Notes: a model not told the origin generated them from the letters alone. DNA of 64,000 nucleotides from Bacteroidota bacterium (GCA_023441805.1 JAEZNO010000044.1:1-64000), one strand, 5' to 3'. Shown: positions 26,599-35,741, counted from the first letter of the stretch. Made by a program: numbers and translations.

Positions 26599-27045
26599 TT
26601 ATCTGAAAGATACAATCTCTTTAACGCTTTTAATCAAACTATGCGGGATTTCTTTGTCCTGTGAAGACTCTTTTTTATTCTTCGGAGCGATCTTAATCAG
26701 GATTTTATCTTCATCAGCAGCTAATAATGAGCCTTTTACTGATGTTTTATCTTCAAATTCTACCTCAACTTCCTTGCCAATTATTTTCACAAACTGGCGA
26801 AGAAGTTTTAATGGTTGACCAATTCCGGCTGATGAAACCGTTAAATTGTAATCTTCTACTTCTCTATTGTATTCCGATTCTATCAGCCTTGTAATTTTAA
26901 CGCAATCGTCAATAGTGATACCATTATCACCATCTATTAAAACAGTAATGTTGTTACCTGGTTTTACCTTTATATCTACAACAAATATTTCGGTATCTTG
27001 CAGGAAATCTTCAACTGTTTTCTTTATTTGTTCAGCTTTTATCAT
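26599..27045 (-). CDS. rimP: Ribosome maturation factor RimP
   Basis: RimP assists 30S assembly around uS12. The 148-residue protein shows the family pattern: an N-terminal domain with DTEIFVVDIKVKPGNNITVLIDGDNGITIDDCVKITR as successive short motifs, then YNLTVSSAGIGQPL with the conserved SxPGxxRPL-type turn changed to SSAGIGQPL, and a C-terminal SH3-like domain. Substitution of Pro-Gly by Ala-Gly-Ile in that turn is common in the phylum. It heads the rimP-nusA-infB unit, 99 bases downstream of tRNA-Gln on the same strand. Confidence 0.9.
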   Translation of the reverse strand: MIKAEQIKKTVEDFLQDTEIFVVDIKVKPGNNITVLIDGDNGITIDDCVKITRLIESEYNREVEDYNLTVSSAGIGQPLKLLRQFVKIIGKEVEVEFEDKTSVKGSLLAADEDKILIKIAPKNKKESSQDKEIPHSLIKSVKEIVSFR

Positions 27046-27054
27046 TTATTTTCT

Positions 27055-27083
27055 AATAAAAGAGGGGACATCAAAGCCCCCTC
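27055..27083 (-). terminator. Hairpin between tRNA-Gln and rimP
   Basis: On the minus strand a stem GAGGGG/CCCCTC (27062-27067 with 27078-27083) is followed by TCTTTTATT. It can end the tRNA transcript or act as an attenuator in the rimP leader, since it ends only about 10-17 bases before the rimP ATG. Confidence 0.6.
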
Positions 27084-27143
27084 AACCTCTTTCACCATCA
27101 CAATAGCAACTTGACCTCACAATTGGTGATATGATTTTTTCAG

Positions 27144-27215
27144 TTGTCCGACCAGGGCTCGAACCTGGAGTCTTCTGAACCAAAATCAGACGTGTTACCA
27201 TTACACCATCGGACA
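27144..27215 (-). tRNA. tRNA-Gln (anticodon TTG)
   Basis: The minus strand folds into a 72-base cloverleaf: acceptor TGTCCGA/TCGGACA, D arm GTGT/ACAC with a seven-base loop, anticodon stem TCTGA/TCAGA with loop TTTTGGT, and T arm CCAGG/CCTGG with TTCGAGC. Loop positions 34-36 read TTG, which decodes CAA/CAG as glutamine. The discriminator is A and no CCA is encoded. Confidence 0.96.
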
Positions 27216-27648
27216 GACTCTCCTTTAAAAGGATTGCAAAAGTAAATAATATTTCTGAATTGATAAAGCGTTTACTTAAAATTTATTAAGCGTCAGGAAA
27301 TTTGTGATCTATCATAACCTGAGCATTGTTTAAAAAATTGACAGAAAAGTGAATTAAAAGTGAATGAAAATAAAAAATAATAATTCTACATTGTGCGGTC
27401 AATGAATGTACATACTCTATACAAATTTATACCTTTTTGTGGAGTTCATGTGGACTTAATGTGGAGTTCATGTGGACTTAATACAATTTTGAATACATTT
27501 ATTACTATTAAAAGCATCCAAAATTTTACCTTATACTTTATGTTTATCAAACACAATTTTTCTATTGGACAATTAATTAATTTTGCATCTATATTCTTGA
27601 TTTTGTTTTACTTACTTTTACAAAATCAATTCAAGCATAATTTATACC
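27216..27648. other. AT-rich intergenic region upstream of the GH3 gene
   Basis: No convincing gene lies here; an open frame at 27393-27683 is an AT-rich artefact running into the GH3 gene. The region holds a perfect tandem repeat (27439-27482) and a TAATTTTG box (27578-27585) 64 bases before the GH3 start, which may be its -7 element. Confidence 0.55.
27439..27482 (+). repeat. Two perfect tandem copies of a 22-base unit
   Basis: The unit starts GTGGAGTTCATGTGG and ends ACTTAAT; copies occupy 27439-27460 and 27461-27482 without a mismatch. Within each unit GTGGA-TTCAT/GTGGACTTAAT is itself an imperfect half-repeat of about 11 bases, so the array can also be read as four GTGGAnTT elements at 11-base (about one helical turn) spacing, as seen in some regulator binding sites. 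Confidence 0.85.
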
Positions 27649-30462
27649 ATGAGAAGACTTTTCATTCTAATCCTTTTTATTAATACATTTTTTGCACAAA
27701 AGCTTTCAGTTGCACAGGTTTATCTTGACTCAACTCAGTCGATTGAAGTTCGTGTTGCTGATTTACTTGGCAGAATGACACTCGAAGAAAAAGTTGGACA
27801 GATGGCACAAGCTGAACGTCAAGCCTTTAGTGATATAACTGACATCAAAACATATTTTATCGGATCAATGCTAAGTGGCGGTGGTTCCTCTCCTACCCCA
27901 AATACCGGAGAAAGTTGGGCGAATATGTACGATTCATTTCAACAACAAGCTCTGGCTACCAGACTCAAAATCCCCCTGATTTATGGTGTTGACGCTGTTC
28001 ACGGGCACAATAATGTTAAGAATGCCGTAATTTTTCCACACAATATTGGTCTTGGATGCACCAACAATCTGGAATTAGTGAAAGAAGCTGCACGAATAAC
28101 CGCATTAGAAGTTATGGGTACGGGTATTAACTTGACTTTTTCACCATGTATTGCCGTTATACGTGATGAACGCTGGGGCCGTACCTATGAAGGTTTTGGT
28201 GAATCTACTAGTCTTGTCTCATCAATGGGAGTTGCAACAATAAAAGGGCTGCAGGGCGAAACATTTTCAGGAAAACAAAGCATTCTGGCTTGCGCCAAGC
28301 ATTACATAGGCGATGGGGGCACAACCAATGGTGATGATCAGGGAAACACCGAAATTGATGAAGCAACACTTCGCTCATTATTTCTCCCACCATATATTGA
28401 AGCAATTAATGCAGGTGTCGGGTCAATAATGGCATCTTATAGTTCATGGAATGGTGTAAAACTGCATGGTCATAAATATCTGTTAACTGATGTATTAAAA
28501 ACTGAACTTGGATTTGATGGTTTCGTGGTGTCTGACTATGCCGGAATTGACCAACTACCGGGTGATTATGCAGCTAAAGTTGAAGCATCAATTAATGCCG
28601 GAATTGATATGGTGATGCTTCCAAACAACTATAAAGAGTTTACACAAACTCTAATTAATCTTGTCTCTCAAAACAGGGTTACTATTGAGAGAATTGATGA
28701 TGCAGTGGCTAGAATATTAAGAATTAAATTTCGTGCAGGACTCTTTGAACACCCTTATACTGACAGAACTTATACAAGTAAAATCGGCTCACCGGAGCAC
28801 AGAATGGTTGCAAGAGAATGCGTCAGACAATCTTGTGTTTTATTAAAACTCAAGGATGATGTTCTTCCACTTCTTAAGGATGGGATGAAAATTCATGTCG
28901 CTGGTAAAAATGCCAATAATCTGGGACACCAATGTGGAGGATGGTCGATAACCTGGCAGGGTTCATCAGGTAATATTACAAGTGGAACAACTATACTGAA
29001 GGCGATTCAAAATGCTGCAACTACTAGTACAGTCACTTACTCAATTGATGGCACTGGTGTTGAAGACGCTGACATTGCAATTGCAGTTATTGGAGAAACG
29101 CCATATGCAGAAGGACAGGGAGACAGGGATGACCTTAATTTCACCAAGGAAGATATTGAAACAGTAAGGCGTTTAAAGGAAACAGGAATTCCGGTAGTGG
29201 TCGTTATAATTTCAGGACGACCAATGATAATAAACACAATTCAACATTTTTCGGATGCTATAATAGCTGCATGGCTGCCCGGAACTGAAGGAGATGGTGT
29301 AGCCGATATTTTATTCGGTGATTATCAGCCAACCGGAAGACTTTCAAACTCCTGGCCAGCTGACATGGCCTCAGTGCCAATTAATGCAGGTGATGATGAC
29401 TACGATCCATTGTTTGATTTGGGTCATGGAATACTTACACTTAACAATTCACCGGTAGGTTCATCACCTTACCCCTATTCTGCAATGGTAACAAGCGATG
29501 GAAAACATCTCGAACTGGCTTTTAATAAGGCAATGAAGGACCCGTCCACTCACAAAGGGAGCTTCTTTATAAAAACAAATTACTGGCAGCAAAACCCAAT
29601 TGAGGTTGCTCATAAGGAAAATGACCCATCTGTTATTGTCTTGAGTCTTGGTACACCAATAAAGAAAGGTGATGAAGTATTTATTTCCTACTATGGTGTA
29701 GATTTCGAATCGTCAGATGGTGGATCATTAAAAAGTATTATTAATTATGAAGCATACAATTTAATGAATGACAACGACCTGTTTTCATTACCATGTAAGA
29801 TTGAAGCAGAAGAGTATTACTCTATGTCAGGAGTTCAAACAGAAAATACAACAGATATTTTGGGGGGACTTAATGTTGGTTGGATAGATGCCAATGATTG
29901 GATAAAATATTTAATTGATGTACCGTATGATGGAATGTACCAATTCGATTTTCGTATTGCGGCTTTATCACAAACAGGTGAGTTTACATTATCAATTCCT
30001 GATACAATACTGACTACTGTCAGTGTACCAATAACAGGTGGATGGCAAAACTGGCAGACAATTTCAGCAACAGTAACATTAAATAAAGGACAAAAATTAT
30101 TGAATCTCGGAGTTAAAAAGGGAGGATTTAACCTGAATTGGATTGAAGTTGAATTAAAAGAAGTATTTGCAATAGATACTACTAGTCAGTTATGGCCTGT
30201 TAATTCTTTGAAACAAAACTATCCTAATCCATTTGGCTCGGAAACGATTATTGAATATACTGTTGAGAAAAAAAGTAATGTAAGAATAGCAATATATGAC
30301 ATGATTGGTCAGGAACAAGCTGTATTGTTGGATGAAGTTATTAAACCCGGATCATATAACATTAGGATAAATAGACATGAACTTGGCCTTCGCAATGGGA
30401 CTTATATTTATAAGATGGAAATTGGAGATTATAAAGAAGTAAGAAAAATGATAGTCAAGTGA
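27649..30462 (+). CDS. Secreted GH3 family beta-glucosidase-like glycosidase with CBM6-like and T9SS domains
   Basis: The 937-residue protein has a signal peptide (1-23, ending SVAQ), a GH3 N-terminal barrel (about 35-365) and GH3 C-terminal domain (about 395-600). Catalytic features are visible: KH at 217-218, the DERWGRTYE loop (173-181), the nucleophile Asp296 in VVSDYAG, and a probable acid/base Glu488 in PYAEGQGDR. An Ig-like segment (about 615-715), a CBM6-like module (about 718-850, beginning CKIEAEEYYS) and a type A T9SS sorting domain (about 860-937; NYPNPF, ending KMIVK) follow. It should be exported through T9SS and attached to or released from the surface, cleaving beta-glucosides or related oligosaccharides; the exact substrate is unknown. 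It converges on a TonB-dependent receptor gene. Confidence 0.9.
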   Translation: MRRLFILILFINTFFAQKLSVAQVYLDSTQSIEVRVADLLGRMTLEEKVGQMAQAERQAFSDITDIKTYFIGSMLSGGGSSPTPNTGESWANMYDSFQQQALATRLKIPLIYGVDAVHGHNNVKNAVIFPHNIGLGCTNNLELVKEAARITALEVMGTGINLTFSPCIAVIRDERWGRTYEGFGESTSLVSSMGVATIKGLQGETFSGKQSILACAKHYIGDGGTTNGDDQGNTEIDEATLRSLFLPPYIEAINAGVGSIMASYSSWNGVKLHGHKYLLTDVLKTELGFDGFVVSDYAGIDQLPGDYAAKVEASINAGIDMVMLPNNYKEFTQTLINLVSQNRVTIERIDDAVARILRIKFRAGLFEHPYTDRTYTSKIGSPEHRMVARECVRQSCVLLKLKDDVLPLLKDGMKIHVAGKNANNLGHQCGGWSITWQGSSGNITSGTTILKAIQNAATTSTVTYSIDGTGVEDADIAIAVIGETPYAEGQGDRDDLNFTKEDIETVRRLKETGIPVVVVIISGRPMIINTIQHFSDAIIAAWLPGTEGDGVADILFGDYQPTGRLSNSWPADMASVPINAGDDDYDPLFDLGHGILTLNNSPVGSSPYPYSAMVTSDGKHLELAFNKAMKDPSTHKGSFFIKTNYWQQNPIEVAHKENDPSVIVLSLGTPIKKGDEVFISYYGVDFESSDGGSLKSIINYEAYNLMNDNDLFSLPCKIEAEEYYSMSGVQTENTTDILGGLNVGWIDANDWIKYLIDVPYDGMYQFDFRIAALSQTGEFTLSIPDTILTTVSVPITGGWQNWQTISATVTLNKGQKLLNLGVKKGGFNLNWIEVELKEVFAIDTTSQLWPVNSLKQNYPNPFGSETIIEYTVEKKSNVRIAIYDMIGQEQAVLLDEVIKPGSYNIRINRHELGLRNGTYIYKMEIGDYKEVRKMIVK

Positions 30463-30471
30463 AAATCAATC

Positions 30472-30504
30472 ATCCTAACTCTCATTAAATTTGAGAATTA
30501 GGAT
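30472..30504. terminator. Hairpin between two convergent genes
   Basis: ATCCTAA..CTCA pairs with TGAG..TTAGGAT (30472-30484 with 30492-30504). It lies between the convergent GH3 and TonB-receptor stops. There is no clear T run on either side, so it is only a possible bidirectional terminator. Confidence 0.45.
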
Positions 30505-30526
30505 CTTCAAGAATTAAAGTTTAGTC

Positions 30527-33073
30527 TTAGAAATTCACAACTAACTTTAGATTTAATTGTCTGGGTGTTAAATAATTAGGTACAGCATATTGCCTGTTCA
30601 TCACATCTTTCACCCATATATAGGAGATAGTATTATTAACCTGTAGTAAATTAAGCACTTCAAGACTGATCCATGCATCATTAATAAATTTAAAATGCTT
30701 ACGGTTATCGGTTTCAGCGTACCTTGAACCAAGAAGTTGTTTTGAGAACCCAATATCTACCCGTCTATAAGAAGGCATTCTTTGCATATTTCTCGACCTT
30801 ACAGTACCGGGGGGGCTATAAGGAATACCTGTTCCGAATACTAAATTCAGATGCATCTTATAAGTTGGATTCTTAGGTAAATAATCCTGGAAGAACATAC
30901 TAAATGTAAATCGCTGGTCGGTTGGTCTTGGAATATAACCCTTTACAACCAAGGTACTGTCTACAGCAACATTATTAGTAGTATATCCATTAATAATGAT
31001 TTTGCCTTCGTCGTTATAGTAGTTATAGTAATTATCATTTTCCAGGTCTTCCTTTGTCTGCATAATTGAAAGGCTGGCCCATGACTCTATTCCTTTTACA
31101 AATTCTCCATTTACCTTCAAGTCAATTCCAGTTGCATAACCTTTGGCACTATTAGTAGCGTAATACCTAATGCGAACATTATCAATATCATAAGGAACAA
31201 GATCATTAAGATATTTATAGTAGGTCTCAGCTGTAAACTTAAATGGACGTCCCCAGGCTAAGAAATTGAAATCTGTCCCAAAAACAACATGAATTGAAGA
31301 TTGTGCATTGAGTTCAGTATTCAAGACGCCAAATTTATTCCTTAATTCCCTGTAAAACGGAGGTTGGTAATACAAACCTGCTGATAGTCGGAATACAAGA
31401 TCCGATTTCCAGTCGGGTTTATAAGATATGCTGCCTCTGGGACTTACCAACACCTGTTTATTTACATCCCAGTAATTACCTCTCACTCCAAGAATTAAAT
31501 TCCAAATTCCACTTTCGGTTCCAAATTCTCTTGAATGTTGAATAAAACCTGAAGCTCTAACTGAATTGAGATTGATTGTAGTTTTGACTATATCCTGTAA
31601 TATAATATCGGATTGATTACCCGGCTGTCCGGGGATTCCATGATTAACAGGTAAAGTAAATCCCGCAGAATCATTAAGAATCCATTCATTCAACCTATCA
31701 TTAACCTCCTCTGATTGATATTTAATTCCCCACATCCAACCTGACTCATCGTTCATTATCATTCCTCTGTGTTCAATAGCAGAGACCCTGGCATCCAGAT
31801 AATTTCGGGCATGATTGTGATAAGTACCAACACCTCTGCTTGAGATCATTTCACCAAAGTTGGATTTCGATTGATCAGTTTCCAATTCTCCTATCCAGTA
31901 TTGACCTGTTATGTCAAATGTCTCAGTCTCATCAGTTTGGAATGAAGATAAGATGAGTTTCAATGAAACATTTTCGTTTGGCTTATAATTAGTAGTAAAC
32001 GCACCCATGTAGTTAATAAATCTATCAACTTCGCTACCTTCAAAGAAGACACGGAGCTGGAGAGCTTCATTAACAGTGCCGAAACTTGTTTCACGCGATT
32101 CGGGGATTATCTGGTATTTGTTACTTGCATAATTGCCAAAGACTGAAAATTCGAGTTTGGGATTAACTTCAAAACTCATCATTCCTTGTAGGTCATTGAA
32201 TGAAGGTTTATAATCACCTTTAGTCTCAAGTGTTTTAAGCAAATATTGGTTTGTCTTATTTCTATAGCCAACCAAATACATAAATCGTCTGTCTTTGGTT
32301 GATCCTTCCAAATGTAGAGATGCTCCTAAAAGGCTTACTCCAAAAGACCCTGTAGTTACTGTAGGTCTCTTATATTTAATATCAAGAACTGATGACATCT
32401 TATCCCCGTATCTTGCATCAAAACCACCGGCTGAGAATAGAATTGATGATACAAGATCTGAATTCAGAAAGCTAAGACCTTCCTGTTGTCCGGAACGTAC
32501 AAGGAAGGGTTTATAGATCTCAACATCATTTACATAAACCAGGTTTTCATCATAATTACCACCTCTTACTGAATACTGAGAACTGAGTTCATTATTCGAT
32601 GCCACACCCGGGAAGGTTTTAATCAATGCTTCCAGGCCACCGGCAGCAGTAGGGATAGTTGCAGCTAATTTAGGATCAAGTGGGGTAAGTGTACTTGTGC
32701 GAATCTTCTCATCAGTAATCACAAAACCGGGTAGCTGGGTTGTTGATGGTACAAGCTTTCTGTTTAGAAGCTTACGCTCACCGGGCTTAATCACCACTTT
32801 AACATACTGTGAAACAAAACCAACATAAGTAAATGCAACTATGACTTCTTTGTTAGCCGGAATCTTTAATTGGTAAGTTCCATCCATCTTTGAGATTGTG
32901 CCACCCGGTTGATCTGCTAGTGAAATATTCGCTAATGGAACAGGATTATTCTGATCATCAGTAATACGACCATATATCTCGCCAACCTCCTGACTAAAAC
33001 CATTAAAACCAAAAATTAACAGTAAACCAAATAATAGTCTTCGGTAAATAGTGCCGGTAATGTTAATATGCAT
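30527..33073 (-). CDS. TonB-dependent receptor with carboxypeptidase-like N-terminal domain
   Basis: The 848-residue protein carries a signal peptide (about 1-27, ending NGFSQ), a CarboxypepD_reg-like domain (about 30-115; EIYGRITDDQNNPVP, SKMDGTYQL), a plug (about 130-250; GGLEALIKTFPGVASNNELSS, YSVRGGNYDENLVYVNDVEIY) and a large beta-barrel ending in VVNF. It is an outer-membrane importer whose ligand is unknown. There is no SusD gene next to it and it does not align in motif detail with the SusC gene at 58876. The substrate of the adjacent convergent GH3 enzyme is a possible but unproven link. Confidence 0.88.
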   Translation of the reverse strand: MHINITGTIYRRLLFGLLLIFGFNGFSQEVGEIYGRITDDQNNPVPLANISLADQPGGTISKMDGTYQLKIPANKEVIVAFTYVGFVSQYVKVVIKPGERKLLNRKLVPSTTQLPGFVITDEKIRTSTLTPLDPKLAATIPTAAGGLEALIKTFPGVASNNELSSQYSVRGGNYDENLVYVNDVEIYKPFLVRSGQQEGLSFLNSDLVSSILFSAGGFDARYGDKMSSVLDIKYKRPTVTTGSFGVSLLGASLHLEGSTKDRRFMYLVGYRNKTNQYLLKTLETKGDYKPSFNDLQGMMSFEVNPKLEFSVFGNYASNKYQIIPESRETSFGTVNEALQLRVFFEGSEVDRFINYMGAFTTNYKPNENVSLKLILSSFQTDETETFDITGQYWIGELETDQSKSNFGEMISSRGVGTYHNHARNYLDARVSAIEHRGMIMNDESGWMWGIKYQSEEVNDRLNEWILNDSAGFTLPVNHGIPGQPGNQSDIILQDIVKTTINLNSVRASGFIQHSREFGTESGIWNLILGVRGNYWDVNKQVLVSPRGSISYKPDWKSDLVFRLSAGLYYQPPFYRELRNKFGVLNTELNAQSSIHVVFGTDFNFLAWGRPFKFTAETYYKYLNDLVPYDIDNVRIRYYATNSAKGYATGIDLKVNGEFVKGIESWASLSIMQTKEDLENDNYYNYYNDEGKIIINGYTTNNVAVDSTLVVKGYIPRPTDQRFTFSMFFQDYLPKNPTYKMHLNLVFGTGIPYSPPGTVRSRNMQRMPSYRRVDIGFSKQLLGSRYAETDNRKHFKFINDAWISLEVLNLLQVNNTISYIWVKDVMNRQYAVPNYLTPRQLNLKLVVNF

Positions 33074-33168
33074 AATGAATCTATACGGTGATGAGATATA
33101 ACGGTTTCTTCTTAAAGTATTGTATAAGCACCCTTAAATTGAGTGAGCAAAGGTAAAAAACATTATTC

Positions 33169-34446
33169 TTAAGTATTTTGCGAAATCAGAAGTTTATCAA
33201 TCTTACTGCCATCCATATCAACGATTTCAACAACATAATTTCCTATTTCAATCTTATCGCCTGTCTTTGGCATTCCCTGGGTATGATACAGAACGAATCC
33301 GGCAATTGTTGTATAACCGATTTTATCAAAATCAAGATTAATCTCACCTAAAGTCTCGGCGATGGTTTCAACAGGTGTTAATCCGCTGACAAGTAATGAG
33401 CCATCATCTCTTTTAATGATAAGAGGCTCCAATTCATCATCTTTGTCAGGCATTTCACCTAAGAGATTTTCCATTAAATCATGAACCGAAACAATACCCT
33501 GGAAACTTCCGTATTCATCTACAACCGCAGCTATATTATTCTTTGTTTCCTTCATTGTCTTTAGAACATTTTTTGCACTGGCAGCTTCAGGAAAAATGAG
33601 AGGTTCAGTAATAATATCTTCAGGTTTAATATTGTTGACTGCTAACTTCTTAATCAGGTATTCTTTAACATTAAGGAATCCGATGAAATTATCAATATCA
33701 CCCTTGCAAGCCAAAAGTTGAGTATGCTTGGCTGATATTATCTCATTTTGCAACTCATTATAGTCAGTATTAACATCAATCCATTCAACATCATGGCGGT
33801 GAGTCATAATATGTCGGGCTCGTTTATCAGCAAAATGAAACACTTTTTCATGCATTCTGTTTTGGTCAACTCCAATTATTCCTTCCATAGATGCTGATCT
33901 TATCATCTGCTTTAATTCAGCTTCAGTTATTGTGGATGTATGTTTTTTAATCCCGAGCAATGAATTGATCAAATGCGTTGAAATAGAGAGAAACCTGACA
34001 AAGGGATAAAACGTAGTTGTAAATACTCTAATAATAGGAGCAACTTTTACGGCTATATTTTCAGGATTACTTAAAGCTATTGTCTTAGGTACAAGTTCCC
34101 CAATTACGATGGAAAGGTAGGTGATAACAATAATAGTCATAACTAATGCGAGACGGAATGCTGCTTCATTTTCAATTCCAAAGTAGCTAAAGACAGGAGC
34201 TACCTTTTCAGCAATAGTAATTCCGCCGAAAGCGCCGGTTACAATTCCAACCAATGTAATTCCAACCTGAACAGCTGAAAGGAAATTTTCTGATTTATCG
34301 AGCAATTTTAAAGCTGCTGAAGCACCTTTATTACCATCTGAACGCATTTGCTCCAGTCGGCTTCGACGTGATGAAACAAGTGCTATCTCAGACAAAGCGA
34401 AAAAACCATTGAATAAAATGAGTATGATTATTATTGCAACTTCCAT
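33169..34446 (-). CDS. CNNM/CorC-type membrane protein with CBS domains
   Basis: The 425-residue protein has an N-terminal DUF21/CNNM transmembrane domain (about 1-185, starting with an NGFFALSEIALVSSR block and including GELVPKTIALSNPE), a pair of CBS domains (about 205-335; MTHRHDVEWIDVN, VVDEYGSFQGIVSVHDLMENLLGE) and a C-terminal CorC_HlyC domain (about 345-425). Relatives are called hemolysin-family proteins but are now linked to magnesium/cobalt or other divalent cation efflux; no haemolysis should be assumed. It is a single gene with its own upstream region. Confidence 0.88.
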   Translation of the reverse strand: MEVAIIIILILFNGFFALSEIALVSSRRSRLEQMRSDGNKGASAALKLLDKSENFLSAVQVGITLVGIVTGAFGGITIAEKVAPVFSYFGIENEAAFRLALVMTIIVITYLSIVIGELVPKTIALSNPENIAVKVAPIIRVFTTTFYPFVRFLSISTHLINSLLGIKKHTSTITEAELKQMIRSASMEGIIGVDQNRMHEKVFHFADKRARHIMTHRHDVEWIDVNTDYNELQNEIISAKHTQLLACKGDIDNFIGFLNVKEYLIKKLAVNNIKPEDIITEPLIFPEAASAKNVLKTMKETKNNIAAVVDEYGSFQGIVSVHDLMENLLGEMPDKDDELEPLIIKRDDGSLLVSGLTPVETIAETLGEINLDFDKIGYTTIAGFVLYHTQGMPKTGDKIEIGNYVVEIVDMDGSKIDKLLISQNT

Positions 34447-34717
34447 ATGAGACTTTATTCAGGATTGTCTCCTGGTATAAAAACAGTTGGATTATCAAAT
34501 GTACAGAGAAATTCAAAATAATAATGGGGGATCTATCTTTTTAGGTGGGAATATAGTGAAAGCGATAAGTAGGATATAGTGAAGAAACAGGCAGGTAAAT
34601 AGTTGGAATAACCGGTGAGTGAATAGTTGGAATAACCGGTGGGTAAATAGTTGAAGTAACATATGAGTAAATAGTCTAGGGTAAAAAAAATGATTGGTAC
34701 TTACTCCTAAACAGAAA
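34447..34717. other. Intergenic region with a tandem repeat
   Basis: No gene is seen. A TACATTTG box on the minus strand at 34496-34503 may be the -7 element of the CNNM gene, and the remainder is dominated by the 24-base tandem repeat listed separately. Confidence 0.55.
34597..34674 (+). repeat. Degenerate 24-base tandem repeat, about 3.3 copies
   Basis: AATAGTTGGAATAACCGGTG recurs at 34598 and 34622, with a diverged third copy at 34646 (AATAGTTGAAGTAACATATG) and a partial fourth at 34670, all at exactly 24-base spacing. Copies one and two differ by only a few bases; decay increases to the right. CCGGT-type half sites and GTAAATAG linkers repeat in each. It lies in non-coding DNA between the CNNM gene start and the rpmB terminator. 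Confidence 0.85.
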
Positions 34718-34740
34718 GGGCTGTCATTTTGAGACAGCCC
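34712..34740 (-). terminator. Terminator downstream of rpmB
   Basis: An 8-bp perfect stem GGGCTGTC/GACAGCCC (34718-34725 with 34733-34740) is followed on the minus strand by TTTCTGTTT. It begins 29 bases past the rpmB stop. Confidence 0.75.
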
Positions 34741-34769
34741 CTAAGTATTTTGAACACTGATTAAAGATA

Positions 34770-35009
34770 TTAACGAAGTATGTAGCCTTTTTCAACAGCT
34801 TCCTTCAAACAAGCACTAATTCCTTTTTTATTTATGTGGCGAAGTCCATCTGCCGACACTTTCAGTGTTATCCATGCATCTTCTTCAGGAATGTAAAACT
34901 TCTTAGTCTGTAGATTAGGATAAAATCTACGTTTGGTTTTTATGTTTGAGTGAGAAACTTTATTTCCCACCATCATTCCTTTCCCTGTAATTTCGCAAAT
35001 TCGTGACAT
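34770..35009 (-). CDS. rpmB: 50S ribosomal protein bL28
   Basis: The 79-residue protein starts MSRICEITGKGMMVGNKVSHS and contains TKRRFYPNLQ and the C-terminal LRHINKKG motif, the standard bL28 pattern. The frame is open to an ATG at 35075, but bL28 proteins begin at the MSRIC-like methionine, so 35009 is used. It lies 104 bases downstream of the ACP phosphodiesterase gene on the same strand. The usual partner rpmG (bL33) is not adjacent here. Confidence 0.95.
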   Translation of the reverse strand: MSRICEITGKGMMVGNKVSHSNIKTKRRFYPNLQTKKFYIPEEDAWITLKVSADGLRHINKKGISACLKEAVEKGYILR

Positions 35010-35113
35010 ATCTTTAAATCTTGGGCGGTTTATTTTTGGGACTGCAAAGAACGATATTTTTTTTGAATCTACCAAACAATTTCATTTTTTTTACTCCCTT
35101 AATATCATTTTCT

Positions 35114-35689
35114 TTACCTGATGCTTTTTCCATATTCTATCAATTGAGGAAAAAACTCCTCAAATGAGTTAGTGTAGAACTGGTAATTATTCTTTAAATG
35201 CTCAACGGCATTGGTTAAATTTGACTTGAACTTTGTCCTTTGAGAGATTCCTGATAAAGCATCATGTAATCCTTCAAAATACCTATAGTTAATTAGCCAG
35301 TTTTGACTCATCATGTAAGGAAGGATATATCTTGATCGCTCAGGAAGTATATCGATAGAGTTCTTAATTATAGCAAAAGCACTAGCAGTGAAATCTTCAA
35401 TCGGTTCGGCTGAGAATCTTGACCATTGCTTTGCCAGGAAATGATCATAATACATATCTAAAACAACACCTGCATATTTATGAAAATGCGGTCGGAGGTT
35501 TAATACAGTATACTTAACAATTGAATGATTATCAGTGTATTGATCAATAGCTCTATGGAAGAGAATCCCTCCTCTAATTCCAGGACTATAAAGATTTATA
35601 ATTTTTCCTTTGACATGATCAGCTATAAAATTTCCAATGATACTCTCAGGATCATTTGCTGAAAGATATAAGTGAGCCAGAAAGTTCAT
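35114..35689 (-). CDS. Acyl carrier protein phosphodiesterase (AcpH family)
   Basis: The 191-residue protein has the AcpH/DUF479 signatures MNFLAHLYLS, IGNFIADHVKG, GILFHRAIDQYTD and VLDMYYDHFLAKQW. The Asp and His residues in FIADH, FHRAID and YYDHFLA are those expected to hold the metal in this HD-like fold. In E. coli AcpH removes the 4'-phosphopantetheine arm from holo-ACP. The length is normal. A TAACTTTG box on the minus strand at 35734-35741, 45 bases before the ATG, may be its -7 element. The gene is probably co-transcribed with rpmB. Confidence 0.85.
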   Translation of the reverse strand: MNFLAHLYLSANDPESIIGNFIADHVKGKIINLYSPGIRGGILFHRAIDQYTDNHSIVKYTVLNLRPHFHKYAGVVLDMYYDHFLAKQWSRFSAEPIEDFTASAFAIIKNSIDILPERSRYILPYMMSQNWLINYRYFEGLHDALSGISQRTKFKSNLTNAVEHLKNNYQFYTNSFEEFFPQLIEYGKSIR

Positions 35690-35733
35690 CAGAATAATAG
35701 TTTAAGATCGGGTGCAGAAATAAATTTTGAACT

Positions 35734-35741
35734 CAAAGTTA
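35734..35741 (-). promoter_or_regulatory. Candidate -7 promoter box for the ACP phosphodiesterase gene
   Basis: On the minus strand this reads TAACTTTG (TAnnTTTG), 45 bases before the start codon. Confidence 0.35.

Noticed and set aside
27393..27683. A 96-codon plus-strand frame before the GH3 gene
   Set aside because: It is AT-rich, includes the 22-base tandem repeat, and runs into the GH3 signal peptide in another frame. No motif or start signal supports it.
33169..34446. Haemolysin (virulence) reading of the CNNM/CBS protein
   Set aside because: The name is historical. The DUF21, CBS and CorC_HlyC layout points to divalent cation transport and not to a toxin.
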